From positions 1 to 20,197 of the IMG/VR virus record IMGVR_UViG_3300033143_000513: a DNA stretch of 20,197 bases, one strand, 5' to 3'. The notes under the pieces were generated by a model. It saw nothing but the letters and a program-made list of their open reading frames with translations, searched no databases and was not told the DNA's origin. Within the stretch, counting starts at the first letter, position 1; every line of letters begins with the position of its first letter. The position numbers were made by a program, and so were the translations under genes. Shown here in pieces: positions 5,204-12,189 of the stretch. The DNA is from a virus.

Positions 5204-7132
5204 TTACTTATCAAAGTAGTAAGTCTGACCTAATGCACTGATAAGGTGATTAACCTTCTCGCCACGTATCTTCTGAAGCCTACGAGTACCAGAAGCAAAG
5301 AACTGACTAATGTCAATAGCATCATCAAAGTTCTCAGGCTTCAGTTGAGCATTGATTCCATCGAAGTATAAGCCAAGGATGTCTGTACCTTCAGGTAAGT
5401 CAGCACTAGCCTCATTCTTGTAGGAACCAAACAAGTCACGGTATGCACTCTTGATTGCTTGACGTAGTAAGCCCATATCATGAACCGATACCCTGAAACA
5501 GTCATGAACAGCAATTATGTGCTCACAACCAAGTCTCTTCAGGTTAACTACTATCATTCGAGCAACCAGCCCATCAACTCCTTGTACCATATTAACGAAG
5601 CCATTACGTACAAAGTCAGAGGTATTAACGTGTTGAGTGTTCATCTGAAGATTGATAAACTTGTATGACTCTACGTTGTTACGTAAGAACACATCATACT
5701 GAGCTGTATCAAAGTCCATCGCCTCACCCAAGATATTAACCTTCATCTTGTAGTTCATAGCAACCTTAAATCCATCAGGCAGTAGATGACTTACCTTGCC
5801 TTCAATCTTATTAGTATAAGACCTCATTGCATTCCTTACGCTTATCATCTTAGCACCAAAGGATGCTGTTACTGCCTTGTGAAACTCCTTAGCCCTCTTC
5901 TCATTGCCAAGTATCTCATCACCATGTAGGCAATTCCATAACTCAGGTGAGTCCAACTCCTCTGGATTCATGAAAGCCATCCAGCCTTGACCATAGAAGA
6001 TACCCATAAATGGCTTCTTAATGACCTCACGAGTCAGGCCATGAAAGCCAGCTGTATCACAGTAGCCAATACAACGCTGGTATGCATCCTCAAGCTCAAC
6101 GAGTGTGAACCCACAAGCAGCAGCTAACTCACCATCACCAACCATCAAAGCACCCAACTGAGGACCTGAACACTTAGCGTCTAAACCAAATGCCATGCCA
6201 ATGAAGGGCTTAACACCATCCTTGTGTATGTGGTTATGAAGTGCAACCAGTATCTTTGCAGCCTTAACAAATGACCAAGGCTTCTTAACACAGTCACTAT
6301 CCTCATGCTTGATAATGAAGTCAACAGGATGCTGACATGCCTCTTGCACTAATCTACCTCGTGCTTGCTTATCCTTAATGGACACCATATCAGACATCTC
6401 ATGCTTCAACAACTCCATTGCATCCTTTGCATCATAATCCATCTTAACACCATACAAGTCCATCAATGCACGACTACGGTCACTAGCCTGGCCATTCGGA
6501 CCATGACACGATGCTTGATACATCCGACCACGACTGTCACCTTTGAACTCACTTACGTATGCGTCATTGCTATCCATCTTCTCACAACCACGCAATACAT
6601 ATCCCTCTTCATCATCCTTGCCTGACTTACTCAGTACACGTAAGGCAATTGACATCATAGCATCATCAACTGTGTACTTTGTATCCTCCAGAGCATGGAT
6701 AGCCTCTTTGAACAGTTCAGAGTATTTAGTTGGAGCATACCCAAACCTGCGCTCGATGCCATCCATTGCCATTGGTGGAGCATAAGCCTCACTCCGTAGT
6801 TCTAACAACTCAGCCATTCTAGGCCCTACCTTGTCATCCTCTGTGAAGTACTGGGCAGTCTTAAGTGCTACCAGTATCTCTGCTACATCCATTGCATCAT
6901 CAGGCGTATCCTGGCCCTTGATAGACAGCTCGGTTATCTCCAGGCCATCTACGAATGATTCAATGAACATGTCCTCATCATCCATGTACTCCATAGACCC
7001 TACATAGGCTGTAGCCGTGATAAGTGCAATCCTTGGGTTGAGTCCATTGTGGAACAGCTCACTTGCCACTGTAGACAGGATAGCTGATTTGTTAACGTCA
7101 TTTATGTTTACTGCTTCGATTACTGTGTTCAT
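5204..7132 (-). CDS. Compact T7-like single-subunit DNA-dependent RNA polymerase
   Basis: At 642 aa it is much shorter than T7 RNA polymerase (883 aa). The signature motifs are complete. D199-S-R-G-R203-M-Y matches T7 DWRGRVY (421-427). Motif A has D318 in FGLDAKCSGPQ (T7 D537). Motif B has R368, K372 and Y380 with exactly T7 spacing (R627, K631, Y639). Motif C is H543-D544-C-F (T7 HDSF, D812). NMVQGVDG (514-521) aligns with T7 NFVHSQDG, so T7 His784 is replaced by Gln517. Only 198 residues precede the DxRGR motif (420 in T7), so most of the N-terminal promoter-binding domain is missing, and about 40 residues are absent between motifs A and B. It should transcribe phage genes from its own promoters. 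The ribosome site (AAGAG) is weak. Confidence 0.93.
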   Translation of the reverse strand: MNTVIEAVNINDVNKSAILSTVASELFHNGLNPRIALITATAYVGSMEYMDDEDMFIESFVDGLEITELSIKGQDTPDDAMDVAEILVALKTAQYFTEDDKVGPRMAELLELRSEAYAPPMAMDGIERRFGYAPTKYSELFKEAIHALEDTKYTVDDAMMSIALRVLSKSGKDDEEGYVLRGCEKMDSNDAYVSEFKGDSRGRMYQASCHGPNGQASDRSRALMDLYGVKMDYDAKDAMELLKHEMSDMVSIKDKQARGRLVQEACQHPVDFIIKHEDSDCVKKPWSFVKAAKILVALHNHIHKDGVKPFIGMAFGLDAKCSGPQLGALMVGDGELAAACGFTLVELEDAYQRCIGYCDTAGFHGLTREVIKKPFMGIFYGQGWMAFMNPEELDSPELWNCLHGDEILGNEKRAKEFHKAVTASFGAKMISVRNAMRSYTNKIEGKVSHLLPDGFKVAMNYKMKVNILGEAMDFDTAQYDVFLRNNVESYKFINLQMNTQHVNTSDFVRNGFVNMVQGVDGLVARMIVVNLKRLGCEHIIAVHDCFRVSVHDMGLLRQAIKSAYRDLFGSYKNEASADLPEGTDILGLYFDGINAQLKPENFDDAIDISQFFASGTRRLQKIRGEKVNHLISALGQTYYFDK

Positions 7133-7218
7133 AATAGTTACTCTTAGTTATGTATAGTTAATATAGGTTAGCCCTGTTAATTTCATTCAGGCTCCCTGCC
7201 CTCATGTCTTGCACTTGC

Positions 7219-7620
7219 TTAGCTTATGTTGAAGTCATGCACTTCTTGTTGCACAGACTGCTTATCCTTGTTAAACCTTCTCATAGCTAGGTAGCCTCTT
7301 CCAGTCCTTCCAGTGAACATAAGGGCCAATTCAGCAGCACCATAGTTACGTTCAGCTGTCTCCATGTCTGATGCAGCCCACATACCATTGAACTCTGAGG
7401 TGATGATTACATTGAACTCATTGGCACCCAAGCAGTACCGGTCAACAGGCTCTACTGGGAGGCTTATGTTACACCCTTCCTCGAACACTGCACTCATTGA
7501 TACGTCTTCTGCTTTAATGTCTGCAAAAGCTATTCTCATTGCTGATTGCTTATCCTTTGCTTCAACTAAGAACTCAACTGTGTTAAAGTCTGTATCCATT
7601 ATCTGTATTGTGTATTTCAT
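7219..7620 (-). CDS. Unrecognised 133-aa protein upstream of the RNA polymerase
   Basis: ATG 7620 has GGAGAG about seven bases upstream, and that site overlaps the end of the 50-aa gene. The protein begins MKYTIQIMDTDFNTVEFLVE, a beta-strand-rich start, and continues KDKQSAMRIAFADIKAEDVS. The C-terminal part is GRTGRGYLAMRRFNKDKQSV. The small alpha/beta N-terminus resembles compact phage accessory domains, but no family can be named. It is co-transcribed with the polymerase, 86 bases before it, so it could modify transcription; that is inference. Confidence 0.82.
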   Translation of the reverse strand: MKYTIQIMDTDFNTVEFLVEAKDKQSAMRIAFADIKAEDVSMSAVFEEGCNISLPVEPVDRYCLGANEFNVIITSEFNGMWAASDMETAERNYGAAELALMFTGRTGRGYLAMRRFNKDKQSVQQEVHDFNIS

Positions 7621-7622
7621 TG

Positions 7623-7775
7623 TTACTCTCCAAAGTAAAGAACTGTTATGGTTGCAAGTGTTGTCATCAGTATGCTTACTTGAGCTGTAAACGAGCTAAC
7701 ATCTGAGGCTATTAAGCTAGATGCTATTGATGACAATGCAAATCCGAATGTTGTTACTACTGCTAATCTGTACAT
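7623..7775 (-). CDS. 50-aa protein with two membrane helices
   Basis: ATG 7775 has a clear GGAGA site about eight bases upstream, and its stop lies two bases before the next gene's start. The helices are approximately residues 4-22 (LAVVTTFGFALSSIASSLI) and 32-47 (QVSILMTTLATITVLY), separated by a short polar turn (ASDVSSFTA). This two-helix hairpin shape is seen in class II holins, but it heads the RNA polymerase operon rather than a lysis cassette. An early membrane or exclusion function is also possible. Confidence 0.65.
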   Translation of the reverse strand: MYRLAVVTTFGFALSSIASSLIASDVSSFTAQVSILMTTLATITVLYFGE

Positions 7776-8114
7776 GAGCTATTCTCCAGGTTATGTTTAC
7801 GCATCGTTATTGATACGTATAACATTTGTGTATGCAAAAGTAAGGTTAATGGGTCCTACTTATAAGCACTGACACCCTAGCCCCGCAAGCAGATACAGTT
7901 CCTAAATATTATATTTTATATCCTAGCTAGGCCTGACAAGGACATGTTAGCCCGAACTAGGTCAACCGAAGTGTAGTTACACTGGTTATTGCCTTATAAG
8001 TTAATAACAGGCAGGAATGGAGCTAATATTAGCAGGAAAGGCAATTAATAGCCGATTCTGGAGCACTTAAGACAAGGTTGACATCATTAGGTCAGCCCTC
8101 TATTAAGTACTGTA

Positions 8115-8135
8115 CAGGGCCTTGGAGGAGCCCTG
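8115..8135 (-). other. 5'-terminal RNA hairpin in the polymerase-operon leader
   Basis: CAGGGC and GCCCTG form a six-pair, GC-rich stem with a nine-base loop. It would fall within the first one or two bases of the transcript from the promoter at 8143-8171. A stem at the very 5' end can protect an mRNA from decay that begins there. No T-run follows, so it is not a terminator. Confidence 0.45.
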
Positions 8136-8142
8136 AGTATAT

Positions 8143-8171
8143 ATTATATTATTTGTAAGTTATTCCGACAA
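8143..8171 (-). promoter_or_regulatory. Sigma70-type promoter overlapped by a palindrome
   Basis: On the minus strand TTGTCG (8171-8166) is followed by exactly 17 bases and a perfect TATAAT (8148-8143). The -35 box is part of the palindrome at 8153-8171, so a protein bound there would block or contact host RNA polymerase. The predicted start is near 8136. It would drive the 50-aa, 133-aa and RNA polymerase genes, fitting expression by the host enzyme before the phage polymerase exists. Confidence 0.65.
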
Positions 8172-8233
8172 GATATGTCGATATTCTTGACACTATTCGA
8201 CAGGTTCTAGCCTTATGTCGAGATTCTTTACAG
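8153..8233. repeat. Three more copies of the 17-bp palindrome
   Basis: Plus-strand reading: TTGTAAGTTATTCCGACAA at 8153-8171, TGTCGATATTCTTGACA at 8176-8192 and ATGTCGAGATTCTTTACAG at 8215-8233. The last two are in the opposite orientation to the 4.8-kb cluster; the reverse complement of the third, CTGTAAAGAATCTCGACAT, differs from the 4734 copy only at one internal base and the last base. The first copy closely matches the one at 4869-4887. A degenerate fourth half-copy (TATTCGACAGG) lies at 8194-8204. Confidence 0.78.
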
Positions 8234-8240
8234 AAGAAGG

Positions 8241-8281
8241 AAAAAAGGCCCACCAACATACCCGAAGGTAGCCAGTGAGCC
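8241..8281 (-). terminator. Rho-independent terminator of the late operon
   Basis: On the minus strand GGCTCAC (8281-8275) pairs with GTGGGCC (8253-8247), with one wobble, around an inner TACC-TTCG-GGTA stem with a UUCG tetraloop. It is followed directly by six T residues. It lies seven bases after the stop of the phospholipase-like gene and just upstream of the palindromes and promoter of the next operon. This separates late from early transcription. Confidence 0.85.
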
Positions 8282-8287
8282 AATTGT

Positions 8288-8617
8288 TTAACCGAACTTC
8301 CAGAGAAGGCCTATGATAGTACTACCACCGACAAGGGCAGCAGCATTCAGAGGTCCACCAATGGCAGATGCAAGCGTAACCATACTCCAGTAAACCCAAG
8401 CCAGTATAGGATGTCCCTTACTAGCTACGCATTTACGTAGGATACGGTGTGCTTGCCGGTCATCTATGCCTTGCTTGTAATTCATCATTACATCATGACG
8501 TAGACAACACTCTTTGAAGTTAAAGTCAGGTGACATTGTGCAGCCACCATCACTCTTGTATCCAAAGGGACTGTTTACTTTCTCTACAGCCCAGTCGTAT
8601 GCTTCTTTATCGTTCAT
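8288..8617 (-). CDS. Small phospholipase A2-like protein with two membrane segments
   Basis: ATG 8617 has a strong AAGGAGA site. Residues 25-42 contain G-C-T-M-S-P-D-F-N-F-K-E-C-C-L-R-H-D, which matches the phospholipase A2 active-site pattern C-C-x-x-H-D (C37, C38, H41, D42), with a GC upstream as in the calcium-loop region. D52/D53 and C63 follow on a predicted second helix, as in the family. Hydrophobic segments at about 70-88 and 91-106 would anchor it in the membrane. It is the last gene of the late operon, where lysis genes are often found. It may cut phospholipids to aid lysis or entry. The typical length of about 110 aa fits; activity is unproven. Confidence 0.7.
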   Translation of the reverse strand: MNDKEAYDWAVEKVNSPFGYKSDGGCTMSPDFNFKECCLRHDVMMNYKQGIDDRQAHRILRKCVASKGHPILAWVYWSMVTLASAIGGPLNAAALVGGSTIIGLLWKFG

Positions 8618-8627
8618 GTTGTTCTCC

Positions 8628-9431
8628 TTATAGGATTTTCTTGAATCTGGCTACGGTAAGTCGTGTACTACACTGTGTACCACCAGTATTTAGCGGGTTA
8701 ACTTTTACGGACATGGTTCCATTTGCATTTGCATTTGAACAGCGTAGCCAGAAGCCACCCTCCATTCTACCGAAGCCAGAGCCAGCAATATAGTTGGTAT
8801 CTCTAGCACCAGTGAAACCTGTACGACCTAGACTACCAGTTAGGTTTGTAAGTAGTAGGTCTATAGGACCTGCAACACCACTGTTAGCAGACATACTAAC
8901 TATGTAGTTTATAAGGAAGTAGTCACCAACAGCCATCTCACCGATAGTTATGTTCTGTGCAGCATTCCAGGTATTAGCTATCCAGGTTTGACCACTAGCC
9001 AGTTGAGAACTACCTTCTGCACCCATATACACTAAGGGTACGCCATCACATCTGGCATTTACCTCAGAAGCTGTGGCGGATATGTCAGCTATCTTATTAA
9101 GGTCTGCTACGTCACCGAGGAAGCCATCCAGTTTGTTTAGTTCACCTGTGTTGGATGTCATATTCTTCAACTTATTCAACTCAGCTGCACTGGGAGTGAC
9201 AAGGCTACCCTGTTGCCATAACTGAGCACCCTTGTTCTCAAGCGGAGTCATGTACTTGATAGGGTCTGTACCAGCTGTTATTTCAGCAGATGTAGCTATA
9301 CCTACCGAGCCAGGTGTGGTGGCCTTCCAAAGCCCAAGACCAAGGCTTGGCTCGAACCAAGTGTATCTTATGCCTTGATAGTCATAAGTTGTGCCCACTG
9401 AAGGGCTATTGGGAAAGTTAATATCAGCCAT
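8628..9431 (-). CDS. Second tail fibre / receptor-binding adhesin, 267 aa
   Basis: The start at 9431 overlaps the stop of the chaperone gene as TAATG. The N-terminus INFPNSPSVGTTYDYQGIRY and the following YTWFEPSLGLGLWKA are a module often seen near the start of phage fibres ('FPxxPxxGxxY...W'). Residues about 80-130 hold four degenerate repeats of the form ELNKL-x-G / DLNKI / EVNAR-x-DG, typical of fibre shafts. The C-terminal part (about 135-267) is beta-rich with many G and N residues, ending in TRLTVARFKKIL, and probably forms the receptor-binding head. It follows the fibre and chaperone genes. No capsular depolymerase motif is seen. Confidence 0.8.
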   Translation of the reverse strand: MADINFPNSPSVGTTYDYQGIRYTWFEPSLGLGLWKATTPGSVGIATSAEITAGTDPIKYMTPLENKGAQLWQQGSLVTPSAAELNKLKNMTSNTGELNKLDGFLGDVADLNKIADISATASEVNARCDGVPLVYMGAEGSSQLASGQTWIANTWNAAQNITIGEMAVGDYFLINYIVSMSANSGVAGPIDLLLTNLTGSLGRTGFTGARDTNYIAGSGFGRMEGGFWLRCSNANANGTMSVKVNPLNTGGTQCSTRLTVARFKKIL

Positions 9432-9799
9432 TACTTAGGACCTCCTTTATTATCTTTGAAGCTAGGACGATGGATTACATCAGGGAACTGAGGATGGGCT
9501 GGCCAGTCTCTTAAAGAGTTCCTGTAGTCTCTCCAGTCTGAGGTTAGGCCTTTACCGCGCCCATCCTGGACTTTTGAGAGCTCTGTGTCGGCAAGATTTA
9601 ACTCGGTATTTCGCCAGTCTCTTTCCAATCTAGCCGACTCTTCAGCCACATCAAATGGTAGTATGGGGTTTACACCATCTGCATCATCCTTGATAGCTGC
9701 TTGGTAGTCCTTGTTGTCTTCATCATTAGGTATGAATACAAATTCATCACCTTCCGAGGCAACTAAAGAACCATTCTTCATTTCTTTTATTACTTTCAT
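9431..9799 (-). CDS. Tail fibre assembly chaperone-like protein, 122 aa
   Basis: ATG 9799 has a strong AAGGAGG site. The C-terminal half reads ERDWRNTELNLADTELSKVQ followed by WRDYRNSLRDWPAHPQFPD. This is the 'RxxxLxxTDW...W..YR..LR..P....FP' pattern of phage tail assembly chaperone proteins (the Phage_tail_APC type). Here the TDW position reads NTE. Such proteins help a fibre trimerise or attach and are not normally in the virion. Its position directly between two fibre genes fits that role. The N-terminal 60 residues are acidic and variable. Confidence 0.75.
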   Translation of the reverse strand: MKVIKEMKNGSLVASEGDEFVFIPNDEDNKDYQAAIKDDADGVNPILPFDVAEESARLERDWRNTELNLADTELSKVQDGRGKGLTSDWRDYRNSLRDWPAHPQFPDVIHRPSFKDNKGGPK

Positions 9800-9808
9800 T
9801 ATGCCTCC

Positions 9809-11554
9809 TTAGACATCTGCATTAGCTGTTGCTGAAGTGATAGATACTGCGGAAGATGGGGATGTAGGGTCGGCTAACCAACTAAAACTACTATCCCGTA
9901 CATCTGTACCAATAACAGTTGATACGTTGGTAGCAGTAATATTCACTGTAGGTATGTCTATCATCTGTACAGGGAATTGCCAATCCCAAGCTACTAAGTC
10001 TCCAGTATTTACCATAGTTGTAGCATAGGCAACAATACCATCTAGTCTTTGGAAGTACCTCATACATTCCAATCTCTCGGCAGCAACACCAGGAGTCCTG
10101 TATGCAGTTGCAGCTGGACCTCTTTCTGCTTGCATGTCCATGAAGCTTACGTTAGCTGGTACAGACCACTCAATACGTACCCGCAAACCAGAAAGCATGA
10201 GGCTGTCTGGAATAGTAGCAAAAGATACACCAAACCTTTGGTTAACCACGTCACCTGTGCCTACAACTACAGTTTGTGTATCTATTAGCGTAGTGTCATC
10301 AAATAATTTAACTGAGAAGGTTTGGCTTACAGTGGAAGATGCATTGAAGCTAACTGAATAATCCTTGTTCTGTGCATTATAAGCAGTTATAACTTGCTCC
10401 ATAAATGCTGTACCAGAAGTCCAAGTATTGATAGGGAAGTAAGCATGAGAGTCAAGGTTAGAAATTAAACCCAAAGTTACTCTGGCAGCATAAGTACCTA
10501 CGGAGCCAGCAGTCAAACCTACTGCCCAACGGTCACAGAACTTTGCAGTAACACCCGCTGTAAGAAATATCTCATTGCTGGCGATTTCCTGAATAACAAA
10601 CTTGGTATTATCAAACAAGTTAGTCCGGTCAGAAGCCAAGGCATCAATAGCCATTTGTACGTTAGTGAAGCCATGACCAGTGTCTGAAACACCAATCTGT
10701 GCAGCAACCATCTCAGGTATTAAAGGAGGGTTAGCTGGAACCCATTGAGAACTGTCACCGTCATTAATGTCAATGTAGTACTTGCCATCGGCTAAGTTGT
10801 ACCAACCAGTACCTGCACCTACTGAAGGTGGAGGTGGCTCAGAAGAAACAATATTACCTGCAACGACAACCCAAGCACCATCCTTACGTGCATAGATAAT
10901 TCCATCAGTAGGAACTTCTTCAACTGCACCAGATACTTCAGCGACAATAGGTGGATGTCCTTCATGGAATAGTCTGTGTGTAGCAGGGTCTGCTAAGGCG
11001 ATACTTCGGCCATCTGCTATTGAATCTGTGTCTAAGTCAATGGCTACTAGCTCACCTGATACGTTACCAAGTATCCAGTTCTTTGATGCTATGTTAGTAG
11101 TTATCAGTTCAATCAAGGCACTGGCATTCTGTATAGTTTGGTCAGAGCCATCCCAAGTAGTGGCAGATGCTCTCGGATTAATATTCTTTAAATACTGTCC
11201 GAACTCAGCTCTTGCATCAGATAATGATGTGTTGCCTTTTACATCTCCATATATCCAGAAGTTACCAGCAGTATCTGTTAGTGGGTCCTGGCCTATGGTG
11301 TTTGTTCTACAGGTAAATATCCTGTCACCACGTAGTACCTTAGCACCGGATGTGTAAGCTATGTCTATTTGCCAATCGAACTGGCCTGACTCTGCTAATG
11401 CAAGAATATTCTTGGAGTGGTTTTGTAGGACGAAGTTAAAGTTCTGGAAGGTAGGTATCTCACTTACCCAACCAGTACTATATTTCACATCTCCTGGGTC
11501 TGTTACGCCACCTGTTAAGGCCCATATCAGTTCTAAGTTTGTTTGTGCAGTCAT
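9809..11554 (-). CDS. Tail fibre protein, 581 aa
   Basis: ATG 11554 has GAGGT upstream. The N-terminal 100 residues (LIWALTGGVTDPGDVKYSTG, then SEIPTFQNFNFVLQNHSKNI) form a probable baseplate-attachment domain. A proline linker and WYNLADGKYYIDINDGDSSQ (251-270) form a small domain common in fibres. The C-terminal part has a beta-sandwich, then MQAERGPAATAYRTP and AAERLECMRYFQRL (474-503). This matches the classic fibre pattern 'E.G..ATP(Y/F)...EL..C.RYF', followed by a variable tip. It probably binds the host surface. It is next to the baseplate genes and is followed by its chaperone. Confidence 0.85.
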   Translation of the reverse strand: MTAQTNLELIWALTGGVTDPGDVKYSTGWVSEIPTFQNFNFVLQNHSKNILALAESGQFDWQIDIAYTSGAKVLRGDRIFTCRTNTIGQDPLTDTAGNFWIYGDVKGNTSLSDARAEFGQYLKNINPRASATTWDGSDQTIQNASALIELITTNIASKNWILGNVSGELVAIDLDTDSIADGRSIALADPATHRLFHEGHPPIVAEVSGAVEEVPTDGIIYARKDGAWVVVAGNIVSSEPPPPSVGAGTGWYNLADGKYYIDINDGDSSQWVPANPPLIPEMVAAQIGVSDTGHGFTNVQMAIDALASDRTNLFDNTKFVIQEIASNEIFLTAGVTAKFCDRWAVGLTAGSVGTYAARVTLGLISNLDSHAYFPINTWTSGTAFMEQVITAYNAQNKDYSVSFNASSTVSQTFSVKLFDDTTLIDTQTVVVGTGDVVNQRFGVSFATIPDSLMLSGLRVRIEWSVPANVSFMDMQAERGPAATAYRTPGVAAERLECMRYFQRLDGIVAYATTMVNTGDLVAWDWQFPVQMIDIPTVNITATNVSTVIGTDVRDSSFSWLADPTSPSSAVSITSATANADV

Positions 11555-11564
11555 AGTGACCTCA

Positions 11565-12188
11565 TTAAATTAGTGTTGTGTTAAAAGATGTACCAGCGGG
11601 TACTAAGTACTTGTCAGCCATGTAGTGAATTAACTGTCTTTCCCTGACTGTAATATCAATTGCTGATAGGGTTAGTAACAAATCCTGGTTAGCCACAGTA
11701 GTTAAACTTATAGTTCTAGGAACGAAACCTATCAGGATGTTAAGGGCTGAGTACATAGTCTCTATGCCCAAGTCTACACTGTTGAGTATTGAACCTTTAC
11801 ATTGTAGGACTCTTCGGTACTCGTGGTCGCTCAAAGGAGTTACCGAGATACCAGACTGGTCTTCACTTAAGAAGATACCACCAGCAGTAGGGATAGCTTC
11901 ATCAGCCATCTTACCTACACCAGCTGCACCTACGAAACCAAAGTAAATACTTGGGAGTACTACGTCCCTTGACTGGTCAAGTATGTCACCAATAATATTC
12001 AGTTGAGCACCTATTGCATGTTCTAGCATACGTCCGAAGTGGACCTCTTCAATGCTTTGAAAGAGTAAGTCCATCTCATTAATGTAGGCTAGTAGGTATG
12101 CTCTCAGATTTGGGGAATCCTTATACTGACTTAACAGTAGTCCGTCCATAATCTGAGTACCTTTATCCTTCGTGGATACGATAGCCAT
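11565..12188 (-). CDS. Baseplate/tail protein of the DUF2612 type, 207 aa
   Basis: The gene starts one base after the J gene stop, with GGAGACTTAAT before the ATG formed by the end of J. The N-terminus (QYKDSPNLRAYLLAYINEMD, then a helix ending EHAIGAQLNIIGDILDQSR) is typical of the DUF2612 tail proteins found next to baseplate J. These occupy the place of the P2 gpI protein in other myoviruses. It probably links baseplate J to the fibre. The middle carries a glycine-rich loop (GFVGAAGVGKMADEAIPTAG). The assignment rests on N-terminal pattern and gene order. Confidence 0.75.
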   Translation of the reverse strand: MAIVSTKDKGTQIMDGLLLSQYKDSPNLRAYLLAYINEMDLLFQSIEEVHFGRMLEHAIGAQLNIIGDILDQSRDVVLPSIYFGFVGAAGVGKMADEAIPTAGGIFLSEDQSGISVTPLSDHEYRRVLQCKGSILNSVDLGIETMYSALNILIGFVPRTISLTTVANQDLLLTLSAIDITVRERQLIHYMADKYLVPAGTSFNTTLI

Positions 12189-12189
12189 A

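Larger units (their letters stand above)
7776..8240 (-). promoter_or_regulatory. Control region and long leader of the RNA polymerase operon
   Basis: No gene is seen here. Read on the minus strand it holds, in order, three 17-bp palindromes (8233-8153), a strong promoter (8171-8143), a hairpin at the predicted RNA 5' end (CAGGGC 8135-8130 with GCCCTG 8120-8115), and a leader of about 360 bases to ATG 7775. A second -35/-10-like pair, TTGTCA (7939-7934) and TATAAT (7913-7908), has a 20-base spacer and is weaker. The long leader may carry further control, but I recognise no riboswitch. Confidence 0.6.

Noticed and set aside
4734-8233. The 17-bp palindromes as promoters of the phage RNA polymerase
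   Set aside because: They point in both directions, are dyad-symmetric, and one overlaps a host-type -35 box, so an operator or structural role fits better. RNA mapping could still reverse this.
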